Assembly: GCA_024763535.1 (NCBI GenBank)
Contig: JANTFH010000001.1
Location: 71,337 to 128,867 of the forward strand
From: Thermodesulfobacteriota bacterium
GTDB lineage: Bacteria > Desulfobacterota > Anaeroferrophillalia > Anaeroferrophillales > Tharpellaceae
Length of the DNA: 57,531 nucleotides
Reading direction: 5' to 3'
In this document: positions 9,139 through 17,460 of the stretch, one piece after another
How positions within the stretch are numbered: position 1 is the stretch's first letter
How the letters are laid out: each line of letters opens with the position of its first letter
Made by a program: the position numbers and the translations under genes
The notes under the pieces: model-generated
Database searches by the model: none
Told to the model about the DNA's origin: nothing
Seen by the model: only the letters and a program-made list of their open reading frames with translations

Positions 9139-9975
9139 TTATTCGACGTCAGGTAATTTTTTAACCCAGTCACCATTTTCCAGCCAGAAATCGGTTACCC
9201 TTTTCAACTCGCCGCTGCCTTTGAAAGAGATCAGTAAATTGTTCAGCCAGTTGACCAACAGCGGGTCATTGGCCGGGGCGGCAATGCCGATCGGTTCAAA
9301 GGTGAAAGGCTTCAACATGGTGGAGAGTTCCTGCTCGGGAAAACGAAAGGCGGTTATCAGACAGATGGGATAATCGGCCACCAGAGCATTGACCTGACGC
9401 TCAAATACCAACTTGACGGCATCGTTGTAAGTCTCGGTTGTAACCAGTTTTGCCTTAGGCAGCATGGTTTCAACTACCTGTTGACTGGTTGAGCCTTTCA
9501 GCGCTGCTAGAGAGATATCAGATTTATTGAGTTCAGCTCCGCTGTTGAAGGAGGCGATGGCGATATCTTTGGTCAGGATGGATTTGCCGGAGATGAAATA
9601 GGGCCCAACAAAAGCGACCTTAAGGTTGCGTTTGCCGGTCATGGTCATATTCGACATTACTAGGTCAATTTCACCGGCCTCAAGTGCGGGCAGCAGTTCA
9701 TGAAAGGCCATCGGTTTCATGGTCAATTTAACCCCCATGCCGCCGGCGATAAAGGTGGCGATATCGGGTTCTATGCCGATGATTTCTCCGCTTTTGGTGG
9801 TCATGTTGAGCGGCGGCATTGAGGCGGCGGTACCGACAATAAGTTCACCCCGACAGAGAATACGTTCCAGGGTTGGTGATGCCGCCGCATTTTTTTGGTT
9901 CTCTAGACCATTGCAGGCAGCCAGTAACAGGGGAATTAAAGCCGCGAGGGCGATAATTTTACAGATTCTGATCAT
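9139..9975 (-). CDS. Amino-acid-type ABC substrate-binding lipoprotein (SBP_bac_3)
   Basis: A signal peptide ends in the lipobox LLAAC with the lipidated cysteine at residue 20, so the protein is anchored to a membrane facing the periplasm. The mature part has the family 3 solute-binding layout: GELIVGTAASMPPLNM near the start, GIEPDIATFIAGGMGVKL, then LVMSNMTMTGKR. This family binds polar amino acids and similar small ligands. No permease or ATPase is next to it, so it serves a transporter elsewhere or acts as a sensor. GAAGGAG lies just upstream of the ATG. It ends 83 bases before the channel gene on the same strand. The 191 bases upstream hold no clear gene. Confidence 0.85.
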   Translation of the reverse strand: MIRICKIIALAALIPLLLAACNGLENQKNAAASPTLERILCRGELIVGTAASMPPLNMTTKSGEIIGIEPDIATFIAGGMGVKLTMKPMAFHELLPALEAGEIDLVMSNMTMTGKRNLKVAFVGPYFISGKSILTKDIAIASFNSGAELNKSDISLAALKGSTSQQVVETMLPKAKLVTTETYNDAVKLVFERQVNALVADYPICLITAFRFPEQELSTMLKPFTFEPIGIAAPANDPLLVNWLNNLLISFKGSGELKRVTDFWLENGDWVKKLPDVE

Positions 9976-10166
9976 TTCTTCTCCTTCAAAGTGGTGGGGA
10001 TAACCGCAATAATTATAGAATCTCAGTCAGTAGAATTCGTAGCATTTTAATAGGTTAGCTGTCAAGTGAAAAGCAACAAAAAAGGTCTTCTTTATTCAAG
10101 AAATGGGTGGTGTTCGTTCCGTAAGAAATTTTTTTAATTTCAGTTTCCGGGTTTTACCGGTAAGTT

Positions 10167-11510
10167 TCAGGAGGGTTGAACCAGCTGATCCCAGAGCAGG
10201 CCTTTGAAACCGAAACGCTGCATGACCTGCATCCGCTCCAGGGCTTCACCCGGGGGAAAGAGCCTAAGCCTCCGGCCCTTGCAGGCGGCGCTGATCTCTA
10301 AATTCATCGCCTCGTTGTTGATCATCGGAGAGAAGTAGTAGGTTGGGCGCAAAAGTGAGGTCGCAGGTGTTATTACACCCTCTTTCAGGGACCGCTGGTA
10401 GAGATTGGTGCCGGGCAGAATCCGCAGCCCGGAAAAGAGAAAAAGCACCCCGCCTGAAAGTTTGTCCAGATTTTTGAGGCCTTGAGAGAGGGTGGCCGGG
10501 GTTTCCTGCGGCCCGCCGAAAATGAGATAGTGGGCGATCGGCAGTTTAAGCTTACGGCAGAGATTGTGGGTTGTCAAAATATCCTCAAGCGAGAAATCCT
10601 TGCCCAGTCCCTCGAGGGTCTCTGCGGTAATAGCGTCACTGCCGGATTCCAGGGCCGAGAGTCCGGATCTCTGAAGCAGTTTCAGGGTTTTACTATCCAA
10701 TCCGGCGGGTCGGAAAAAGGCGCTCCAGTTGATTTTCAAAGAACGGTTTAAGATCTCTTCGGCAATGGCCAGATGGTGCCCCTGATTATCATTGAAGACG
10801 GAATCAACAAAGAAGATGGTTCTGACATCGTAGGTTTTAGTCAAATGTTCAATATCATCCACTACCGCGGCCGCCGGGCGCCGGCGAAAGTGGTGGCCTT
10901 CAAGACCGGGGTAGGTGCAGTAGTGGCAATGGTGGGGACAGCCGCGTTTGCTCTGCAGGTTGGCGATACCGCTCTGCTGCTGATAAAATTTGAGGATTTC
11001 CGGGTGAAACAGAGGTTTCGCAAACTCTTTGCCGGTCAGCGGTTTCCGGCCCTGGCTGATGGCCGGTGGTCGGCTGCCGGAGTTGATCTCACTTAAGAGT
11101 CGAGGCAGAGCCTCTTCGCCCTCCCCGGCAATGCCGTAATCGGCGGCCAGATAATCAAGGATGGCCTCCGGCATCAGAGAGAAGGCGGGGCCGCCGATAA
11201 TCGTCGGGGCCGAACTTAGAGCCCTGATTTCGGCAATCGTCTTGCGGGCCGTTTCCAGATACCAGCCTTCATCCCCGCTTAAAGAGTCGGTGTTGTCGAT
11301 ATTGCGCAGGGAAAAACAGATAAAATCCGGCTTGAGCCCCGAAATCATCTCTTTCAGAGCTGCCTGGTTATTTTCCGCCGCGAGCAGATCGAACTGCTCA
11401 ACCTGATGGCCGCTGTCAGTCAGGGAGCGGGCAACCAGTGCCATCCCCAGCGGGTAGACGGCATACGGCGCGGTCGCCAGATTGGTGGAAATCAGGAGTA
11501 CCCGACTCAT
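10167..11510 (-). CDS. B12-binding radical SAM enzyme 2 of the KS operon
   Basis: The N-terminal 140 residues form a cobalamin-binding fold (MSRVLLISTNL, GHQVEQFDLL, PTIIGGPAFS, GEGEEALPRLL). The radical SAM core follows with C191, C195 and C198 (CPHHCHYC), which bind the 4Fe-4S cluster that cleaves S-adenosylmethionine. Enzymes of this class methylate unreactive carbons or rearrange rings. HpnJ, HpnP and HpnR are hopanoid-linked relatives. It overlaps the previous radical SAM gene by four bases and ends the operon. Association with ketosynthase genes suggests a lipid or polyketide substrate. I recall a database family labelled as lipid biosynthesis B12-binding radical SAM proteins that may include this one, but could not check. 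The reaction is unknown. Confidence 0.85.
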   Translation of the reverse strand: MSRVLLISTNLATAPYAVYPLGMALVARSLTDSGHQVEQFDLLAAENNQAALKEMISGLKPDFICFSLRNIDNTDSLSGDEGWYLETARKTIAEIRALSSAPTIIGGPAFSLMPEAILDYLAADYGIAGEGEEALPRLLSEINSGSRPPAISQGRKPLTGKEFAKPLFHPEILKFYQQQSGIANLQSKRGCPHHCHYCTYPGLEGHHFRRRPAAAVVDDIEHLTKTYDVRTIFFVDSVFNDNQGHHLAIAEEILNRSLKINWSAFFRPAGLDSKTLKLLQRSGLSALESGSDAITAETLEGLGKDFSLEDILTTHNLCRKLKLPIAHYLIFGGPQETPATLSQGLKNLDKLSGGVLFLFSGLRILPGTNLYQRSLKEGVITPATSLLRPTYYFSPMINNEAMNLEISAACKGRRLRLFPPGEALERMQVMQRFGFKGLLWDQLVQPS

Positions 11511-12775
11511 GCGGAGACCGCGTCGCTGCGCTTGAATTTACGTGATTTTTTCGGGTCATAACGGCGGTAGGTGCCATCCGCCATTTCCCGGGCGATAACA
11601 TTCTGAAAAAGGGCCCCCATCTTGATCTGATAGCCGCCGTCGGCGTAGAAGGTGTCCCAGGCGTAGTGAAAGAGCTCCTGAAGTTTGTCGGGAGAGAGCT
11701 GTCTGGGCTGGAAAACCACCTTGTCGGTGGTGTATTCAATCCAGTTGTTATTTAAGATACGGTTCTCTTTCTCCAGCTGCCGGCGCAGCGGGGTGTGGAG
11801 AAAAGGTGTCAGAATCGTGAATTCGGCAACATCAAGGTTGATCCCCATGAGAAAATCGACCAGCTTGCGGATGTAGGTTTCATCCTGATCGTCCGTGCCC
11901 AGAAGAATGGTTCCTTCGACTCCGATACCGTGCTCTTTTAAGCGTTCGATGCGGCGGACTATGACCGGTGAGGTATCGATTATTGCCTGATAAACGTACC
12001 AGCAGCCGGCCTCGGCCGCCAGTTTGACAACCTCTTCATCATCTAAAATCGGATGTGAGACCCATTTTTTCTTGAGCGGTTTCATGGCCGTGAAGAGTTC
12101 GATGAGCCAGTCGCGGTCCTGGGCCAGAGAGTTATCGACCACGAAAAGGCGGTTGTTGGGAATCTGCTCCATCTCGGCAATGACCTGTTTAACCGGCCGC
12201 GGCCGGAATTGACGGCCCCCGAGATAGGCGGTGCTGCAGGGGAAGCAGTTAAATTTGCAGCCCCGTGAGGCGTGGACCAGATCAAGCATCTGCACGCCGC
12301 GATAATTGTAGAGTTCGCGGTTCAATATCTCCCGCCGGGCCGGGCCGACAAGTTCGATGTCGGGATGATGGTTGAGATAGTCATAAACCGGTTTCAGCTT
12401 TCCGGCCTTAAAATCATCTATAACCATACCGTAGCGGCCTTCCGATTCGCCCAGAAAAATCGAATCGGCGTGCTCTTTGACCTCCTCGGCATGCAGCATG
12501 GTGGCGATGCCGCCGAAGATTACCGGGATCTTCCGGGCCCGGAAATGGTCGGCCAGAGCAAAAGCCCGGGGCAGTTGACAGGTGAGCATCACCGAAACCA
12601 CTACCAGATCGGGCGTCTCTTCAAGATCAACCTCTTCCAGGTTGTCATCGGTAAATTTAATCTCCACCTCTTCCGGTACGGTCGCGGCAAAGACCACGGG
12701 GCCGTGCGGCGGCAGGTGAAATTCGGTCTGCTGTTTCAGTTTGGGCCAGCGGGGGTAGATAAGTCGCATCTTCAT
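11507..12775 (-). CDS. B12-binding radical SAM enzyme 1 of the KS operon
   Basis: This 422-residue protein has a cobalamin-binding-type N-terminal domain (residues 1-140, with PVIFGGIATMLHAEEV and SIFLGESEGRYG) and a radical SAM domain with C173, C177 and C180 (CKFNCFPC). The C-terminal 80 residues are basic. It is clearly different from the second radical SAM enzyme, so the pair is not a recent duplication. It starts 22 bases after the chain-length-factor-like gene and overlaps the next gene by four bases, so it is cotranscribed with the ketosynthase genes. By family it could add methyl groups to, or cyclise, an acyl chain; the substrate is not known. Confidence 0.85.
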   Translation of the reverse strand: MKMRLIYPRWPKLKQQTEFHLPPHGPVVFAATVPEEVEIKFTDDNLEEVDLEETPDLVVVSVMLTCQLPRAFALADHFRARKIPVIFGGIATMLHAEEVKEHADSIFLGESEGRYGMVIDDFKAGKLKPVYDYLNHHPDIELVGPARREILNRELYNYRGVQMLDLVHASRGCKFNCFPCSTAYLGGRQFRPRPVKQVIAEMEQIPNNRLFVVDNSLAQDRDWLIELFTAMKPLKKKWVSHPILDDEEVVKLAAEAGCWYVYQAIIDTSPVIVRRIERLKEHGIGVEGTILLGTDDQDETYIRKLVDFLMGINLDVAEFTILTPFLHTPLRRQLEKENRILNNNWIEYTTDKVVFQPRQLSPDKLQELFHYAWDTFYADGGYQIKMGALFQNVIAREMADGTYRRYDPKKSRKFKRSDAVSA

Positions 12776-12797
12776 GGTTGACAGGTTCCGTAAAATT

Positions 12798-13538
12798 CTA
12801 GCCGCAGATCCGTTCGCAGATGGAGAAGATATCCGGGCAGGGTTGATGGTTGATGTAAAAATTTCCGGTCTTAAGATCGCAGCTTAAAACGGCGTGCACC
12901 CGGGCCGGGGCCTGCGTCTCTTTCTCTAAAACCAGAAAAAGCGCCCCCGAGTACCGGGGCGCGGCTGAAGTTTGCGCAAAAAGGTTGCAGATTCCAGCAA
13001 CAACCACCTCGTCGTCGCCGGTGATCAGCTCTTCCAGTGCCAGTTTAAGGGCGGAGTCGGCCCGCGGTTGGGATTCGAGTACCGTCATGCCGGCTCCGGT
13101 CAGAGAGAAGCGCAGAGCCGCTTCACCTAAAAAACTGGTGGCCAGAGTATAGACGAAAAGTCCGGGGCTGGCAAGGCCGGGTTCTTCCTGAATGGTTCGA
13201 TAAAAATCCCGGTCGGTAACCCCGCAGCTGCTGGTGGTGGCACTGATCAGAGCGATGGAAGTCTCAGCTGCCGGTTGTTTCGCGGGGAGATAACCGGCAT
13301 CTTCCAGAGCCAGGCCGATTGCGGCCACGCCGATTCGGGAAAAGAGATCGAGCCGGCCGAAGCGGGAACCGCCTTTGAGTGACTTAAGCATCGCGGCGGG
13401 TACGGTCGGGGTGCCCACATCCCATTCGGGCTTGCACCGGTCAGAACCCCGGCCCGCATTGACGGCGCTGATCCAGCCGATACCGGTAATCGGCACATTT
13501 ACGATAGAGGGTGAATGAAAATTATTGATCAGGTTCAT
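12798..13538 (-). CDS. Chain-length-factor-like ketosynthase partner
   Basis: This 246-residue protein resembles the N-terminal half of a ketosynthase (VPITGIGWISAVNAGRGSD near the start; GDDEVVVAGICNLF later) and matches the short ketoacyl-synt_2 type of protein found beside ketosynthases in aryl-polyene clusters. Where an active ketosynthase has its TACASS nucleophile region, this protein reads LTGAGMTVLES, without a cysteine. It therefore cannot condense chains itself and likely shapes the pocket of the neighbouring ketosynthase, as a chain-length factor does. It begins one base after the ketosynthase stop codon. That position and the lost cysteine make a heterodimer with that protein the best guess. 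Confidence 0.78.
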   Translation of the reverse strand: MNLINNFHSPSIVNVPITGIGWISAVNAGRGSDRCKPEWDVGTPTVPAAMLKSLKGGSRFGRLDLFSRIGVAAIGLALEDAGYLPAKQPAAETSIALISATTSSCGVTDRDFYRTIQEEPGLASPGLFVYTLATSFLGEAALRFSLTGAGMTVLESQPRADSALKLALEELITGDDEVVVAGICNLFAQTSAAPRYSGALFLVLEKETQAPARVHAVLSCDLKTGNFYINHQPCPDIFSICERICG

Positions 13539-13539
13539 T

Positions 13540-14700
13540 TTAACTTTTACTCAGAATAAGGGCGGCGTTAATCCCGCCAAAACCGGAGTTGGTAAGGAGC
13601 AGATGGTTGCCGGAGAAGTCCTGTCTCTGCGGTTCGATCCGGTTGCAGCTTGCGGTTTCAGGCTGCCGCAGACCCATCGTCGGCGGCAGACACTGTTCCT
13701 GAAGCGAATTGACGGCAATGGTTGTTTCCAGAGCGCCGGCCGCCCCCAGGGTGTGACCGAGAGCGCCTTTGACCGAGTGCAGCGGTATCTTTTTCGGAGT
13801 GGCGGAATTGTCGAAAAGATGGTTGAAAGCGGCAATTTCCATCTCGTCGTTATGGATGGTGGCGGTGCCGTGAGCATTGATGGCTGCAATCGCTTCAGGT
13901 TTCAGTCGGGCCCGGTTCAGAGCCCGGCGACAGGCTTTGAGCAGACCCCGACCGTCCCGGGCCGGGGCGGTCAGATGCACCGCGTCATTGGCAATGCCCC
14001 AGCCGGAGATTTCGGCCAGAGGTTTTAATCCTTCTTGTTGTGCCTTCTCCTTTGACATCAGGAGCAGGGCGGCTGCGGCTTCACCCAGAATCAGACCGTT
14101 ACGATGCTTATCGAACGGGCGGCAGCAATCGGGAGTCAAGGCCTTGATCGAGGCAAAACCGGCAAAGACAAATTCGGAGATAATTTCCGCCGCCCAGACC
14201 AGAATACAGTCATCAAAGCCCGCGGCAATCCGGCCCGCGGCCCGGTTTAAGGCCACGGTTGACGAAGCGCAGGCGGCATTGATCAGCAGGCCGGGTTGAT
14301 TCAAAGAGAAGTGTTCTGCCACCAGCTTCGCCGTCGCTGCCGGAGGAGAGATCTCCTCCGGCAGCGCTGGTTTACCGTCGGCTGCTGCCTGCTGCCACTT
14401 TTTTTCCTGAAGATCGATGGCGCCTTTGAGGGTTGAACCGATTAATCTGCAGGATGCGGGCAGGGTCGGCGGCAGGTTTTTGAAAAGTAGCTGTAAAAGG
14501 TGCTCCAGCCGCCCTGCCGCCTGCGGTCGGGAGTCAAGTTTTTTAATCCCGGCGGCGATCCTGCAGTAGTAGGGGGCGGGGTCAAAGCCGGTAACCGGGG
14601 CCGTCCCGGATTCTCCGGCCAGCAGCTTATGCCAGGTTTGAGAACGGTTGTCACCTAAGGCCGAGACCGCTTCCGCCGCGACAATTACGACTTCATTCAT
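13540..14700 (-). CDS. Beta-ketoacyl-ACP synthase (FabF-type)
   Basis: This condensing enzyme joins acyl and malonyl units on an acyl carrier protein. The catalytic triad is intact: cysteine 144 in NAACASS, histidine 277 in NAHGTAT and histidine 316 in GALGHTLGAAG. Length (386 residues) is slightly short for FabF. I use ATG 14700, which overlaps the stop of the thioesterase gene; a TTG codon one triplet earlier is less likely. It is paired with a cysteine-less partner downstream, as in type II polyketide and aryl-polyene systems. No acyl carrier protein or ketoreductase is in the operon, so these must come from elsewhere in the genome. Confidence 0.88.
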   Translation of the reverse strand: MNEVVIVAAEAVSALGDNRSQTWHKLLAGESGTAPVTGFDPAPYYCRIAAGIKKLDSRPQAAGRLEHLLQLLFKNLPPTLPASCRLIGSTLKGAIDLQEKKWQQAAADGKPALPEEISPPAATAKLVAEHFSLNQPGLLINAACASSTVALNRAAGRIAAGFDDCILVWAAEIISEFVFAGFASIKALTPDCCRPFDKHRNGLILGEAAAALLLMSKEKAQQEGLKPLAEISGWGIANDAVHLTAPARDGRGLLKACRRALNRARLKPEAIAAINAHGTATIHNDEMEIAAFNHLFDNSATPKKIPLHSVKGALGHTLGAAGALETTIAVNSLQEQCLPPTMGLRQPETASCNRIEPQRQDFSGNHLLLTNSGFGGINAALILSKS

Positions 14701-15182
14701 CAAGGGTTACCGGGGTCGTCGGGGAGCAGGTTTTCCCGCCAGCGTTTGAGGAAGGTTTGAAAAAAAGGCGGCGGCACCATCAGTACGCTCTTATCTTTAA
14801 GATCAACCATCATCTGGATTGAGTAGCCCGAGGTGGTCGTCTCGCCCCGGTCATTTATGATCTCGTAGGTTAAATTGAGACGGGCGGCCTCGGACCAGTG
14901 CAACTCCGCTTTGATGGTGAGATCCTCGCGTAAACAGAGCGGTTTTAAGTAATCAAAATGGAGCTGGCGCAGGGGGGCGGCAACCTCGGCCTGGAAAAAA
15001 TCGAGATAACCGATGCCGTAGTGGTCGCCTAAAGCCTCCCTCACATCCTCGAAATAACTGGGGTAGCGACCATGCCAGACGATGCCTAAAGCATCAACCT
15101 CTTCAAAACGCACCTTTCTGTTAACCGCAAAGGTGAGTGGTTTCGGGGCTTCGGGGATGGTTCTGAAAGGATTTTTTTTCAT
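14700..15182 (-). CDS. 4HBT-family acyl thioesterase
   Basis: The hotdog-fold thioesterase motif VDALGIVWHGRYPSYFEDVRE is of the YbgC/4-hydroxybenzoyl-CoA type, with the catalytic aspartate near residue 31. The enzyme hydrolyses acyl-CoA or acyl-ACP thioesters. At 160 residues it is slightly longer than YbgC, with an extra tail ending DDPGNP. In this operon it probably releases the chain made by the ketosynthase or proofreads stalled chains. It starts 78 bases after the dehydratase-like gene, the widest gap in the operon, and overlaps the ketosynthase start. Thioesterases of this type also occur in aryl-polyene clusters. Confidence 0.83.
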   Translation of the reverse strand: MKKNPFRTIPEAPKPLTFAVNRKVRFEEVDALGIVWHGRYPSYFEDVREALGDHYGIGYLDFFQAEVAAPLRQLHFDYLKPLCLREDLTIKAELHWSEAARLNLTYEIINDRGETTTSGYSIQMMVDLKDKSVLMVPPPFFQTFLKRWRENLLPDDPGNP

Positions 15183-15260
15183 CGCAGAATAGATATCTTC
15201 AAGTTCTCAGCCGCCGCTTGCAAACACAATCCGGAAAACGGAGTTGGGGTGAGTTTCGCT

Positions 15261-15641
15261 TCAGACCGGCTCTAGGATTAAAGTCATGCTAGATACTTTT
15301 TTTTGGGCTGTAAAAATTGTGATTTCAGTCTTGATTTCGGCTGCCGTATCCGTCGCCGGACGCCGGATGTGGCAGATTATCGTCAGGGTGTCATTCGGTT
15401 TGATCGGCACCATGAATTTAGCTTTATCCAGTTTTTTTAAGACCAGACTGCCATTGTATAACTCTTCCGCCACAACCACCCCGAAAAGAACCTGCAGCAT
15501 GGCGGGCATGATCGGATAACCGGGGAAATGGCCGGAGAAGCCGGCGAAATCGGTGGTCGGCTGAAAGGTTTGTGAACCGGAATCGGGTGCTGTCTGACTG
15601 AATTTGCTGATTGCGGTTTTACTGATTTTCCGGCGGATCAT
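15261..15641 (-). CDS. Hotdog-fold 3-hydroxyacyl dehydratase-like protein
   Basis: The 126-residue protein has the FabA/FabZ core GHFPGYPIMPAMLQVL. The catalytic histidine (38) of GHFPG is kept. The glutamate that normally follows in PGVLxxE is a leucine (residue 52), and the usual PG is PA. In FabZ both residues act in the dehydration of 3-hydroxyacyl-ACP, so this protein is either inactive, uses another residue, or has another role such as thioester binding. Small FabZ-like proteins also occur in aryl-polyene clusters. It overlaps the lipoprotein gene by four bases. I cannot tell whether it is catalytic. Confidence 0.75.
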   Translation of the reverse strand: MIRRKISKTAISKFSQTAPDSGSQTFQPTTDFAGFSGHFPGYPIMPAMLQVLFGVVVAEELYNGSLVLKKLDKAKFMVPIKPNDTLTIICHIRRPATDTAAEIKTEITIFTAQKKVSSMTLILEPV

Positions 15642-16285
15642 GGTTGTTTAATTTCCCGGGCCTGATGCAGCCAGAGGGTTAGTTTATAGTTCGGTTTACG
15701 GCTTTGTAAAATAATCTTTTGCGGCAGCCGGCCGCACGGATATAGATGGTAATCGCCGTAGCTGACCACCCAGTCGGGGTGGGCTCCTTCCGGGCTTAAA
15801 CCGCTGATTTCAGTCGGTATGCCGCTGAATTTAAGCTGCAGCGGCGGCCTGTCTGAATTTTGTTCTTCAGACTCTTTGAGGCTTAAAAATATATGCTGCA
15901 CCGCGCCTGCCACCGCTTCGGCAAAATGGTGTCTGCGGCCGGTAGCGGCATTTGATTCCGGCGGCAGTTTGAAGCTTAAACTGCTGATTTCAATGTTGAG
16001 CAGGGTTACTCCCAGGGCCGTAAAAATTACCAGATGGGCCCGGTTTTTTTTGAGGTCAAGTTCCATGAAGCCCTCCAGGATCTCCTTCTTATCCCGATAC
16101 TCAAGCGTGGCGCTCTGCCGCAGACGGTAGACGACCGGTCGCGTAAGCCAGCATCCGGCTGCGGTTTGGGTTATGGTGAGTTCATTCTTTGCGGAGTCAA
16201 CCGGAAGTTTCTGCGTGCAGGAGATAAGGCTGAGAAAGAGCAGCGGAATGATTTTGCAGCTGATTTTCGTTTTTTTCAACGTCAT
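15638..16285 (-). CDS. DUF3261-type outer-membrane lipoprotein
   Basis: The signal peptide ends with a lipobox (LSLISC, cysteine near residue 23), so the protein is a lipoprotein. The rest, with VVYRLRQSATLEYRDKKEIL and YPCGRLPQKIILQSRKPNYKLTLWL, fits the DUF3261 family that accompanies aryl-polyene and related clusters, where it is thought to help place the product in the outer membrane. I start at ATG 16285; the codon before it is TTG and could also be used. No strong ribosome-binding site is seen. It begins 13 bases after the stop of the preceding membrane-protein gene. Its presence suggests the operon product ends up in the outer membrane. Confidence 0.7.
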   Translation of the reverse strand: MTLKKTKISCKIIPLLFLSLISCTQKLPVDSAKNELTITQTAAGCWLTRPVVYRLRQSATLEYRDKKEILEGFMELDLKKNRAHLVIFTALGVTLLNIEISSLSFKLPPESNAATGRRHHFAEAVAGAVQHIFLSLKESEEQNSDRPPLQLKFSGIPTEISGLSPEGAHPDWVVSYGDYHLYPCGRLPQKIILQSRKPNYKLTLWLHQAREIKQP

Positions 16286-16298
16286 CAAAGTTAATCAT

Positions 16299-17198
16299 TC
16301 ACGACTGATCGATAATCATGGGTTTGGAGTTGTCATCATCAGGGCGGGATCGTCCGGTTAACTCATGAATATTGTTGAACGAGAGAACCCGGCCGTCCTG
16401 GTTCATGACCCGGCCGTCACCGATCAGGATGAGGCCGGTTTTGTCGATTACATCTTTTTTGTACTGGAACTCGTATTCAAGCGTCTTCTTGCGCAGATTA
16501 TAGCTTAAGAACATCCAGATCAGGCCGACGACGAAGGCGACTGCCAGAACCACCGCCAGGCCGATAAAAAGGTAGTGGGCGGTGCGTTCGCCGACATGTC
16601 CGACGACCGCCAGAATGTCGTTCAGTTTGTAGGCCACAACCGAGAGTGCCAGCAGCGTCAGCAGCCCCAGGAGAAAAGGAAACTGGCGCACGACATAGAG
16701 CGTCGCGTGCAGCTTGTGGATGCGACTTCGGGTTTCAGAGGCGGACTTGAAGAAGTCTTTGAATTCATCTCCGGAACTTTTGTGCCCGAAGATGTAACGG
16801 TCAAAACTCAGGATAATAATTCCCAGCAGAAAGGTGATGGTTACCGGGGTTGTAAAAGCGACGAAGAAATAAGATTTCCAGGGGAAAGGTACGTTTTCCG
16901 GGCCGAGCTGGCTTAAAAAGCTGACAAAGAAGATGAAGGCTTCAATGACAAACATGGTGACCAGGTAGCTGCGGAAGAGACTTTTCAGCTCGTCTTTGTC
17001 AAATAGGGCGGCGACCCCTTTGGTTTTATGGTGGCTGGTTGACTGGTCGGGCTCTGCGGCCGGGCCGGTTGCCGCTGCTTCGGGATTGGCGTTTTCCGGA
17101 CGAGGCTTTTCGTCGTCAGGGATGGGGTTGGCGGCACCCTGATTTTCAAGGTTTTCGGAGCCTTGATCTAAAAGATTGTCAGTTGGCGTTTGCTCCAT
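16299..17198 (-). CDS. Unrecognised membrane protein heading the KS operon
   Basis: I do not recognise this 299-residue protein. Residues 1-60 are polar and rich in proline, glutamate and asparagine. Four hydrophobic helices follow (around residues 75-100, 108-135, 165-195 and 205-235), with a basic stretch NLRKKTLEYEFQYKKD after the last. The C-terminal 65 residues are polar (VIDKTGLILIGDGRVMNQDG). It is the first gene of the operon, 13 bases before the lipoprotein start, and lies divergent from the cytochrome bd-like genes. It may be an anchor or export partner, or may merely share the promoter. The ribosome-binding site is weak. Confidence 0.65.
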   Translation of the reverse strand: MEQTPTDNLLDQGSENLENQGAANPIPDDEKPRPENANPEAAATGPAAEPDQSTSHHKTKGVAALFDKDELKSLFRSYLVTMFVIEAFIFFVSFLSQLGPENVPFPWKSYFFVAFTTPVTITFLLGIIILSFDRYIFGHKSSGDEFKDFFKSASETRSRIHKLHATLYVVRQFPFLLGLLTLLALSVVAYKLNDILAVVGHVGERTAHYLFIGLAVVLAVAFVVGLIWMFLSYNLRKKTLEYEFQYKKDVIDKTGLILIGDGRVMNQDGRVLSFNNIHELTGRSRPDDDNSKPMIIDQS

Positions 17199-17373
17199 CG
17201 GCAGTAACGCTCCCCCGGTTGTGGGTTATTCAGGGATTAACCTGTTTGGACTCGGGGATTTACATCAGCTGGCTATTCCTGTCAAGAACAATGTCGGACT
17301 TCAGATCTTTCGTCGGGGCATTATCCGGTGGTCATGTTTGTTGAGTGTTTTATTAAATTCAGACGGAATTTAC

Positions 17374-17402
17374 TTGACATACAAAACTTTGTTTATTATG
17401 TT
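17374..17402 (+). promoter_or_regulatory. Candidate sigma-70 promoter for the bd-like operon
   Basis: TTGACA at 17374-17379 and TATGTT at 17397-17402 are 17 bases apart and end about 58 bases before the start codon. The spacer contains the small palindrome ACAAA-AC-TTTGT, which could be an operator. The rest of the divergent gap (17199-17460) is AT-rich with no gene. Confidence 0.5.
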
Positions 17403-17460
17403 TATTTTGTATATGGTATATTTTTTAAGGGTTAATCATTTGTGACAATGGAGGTCGTTT

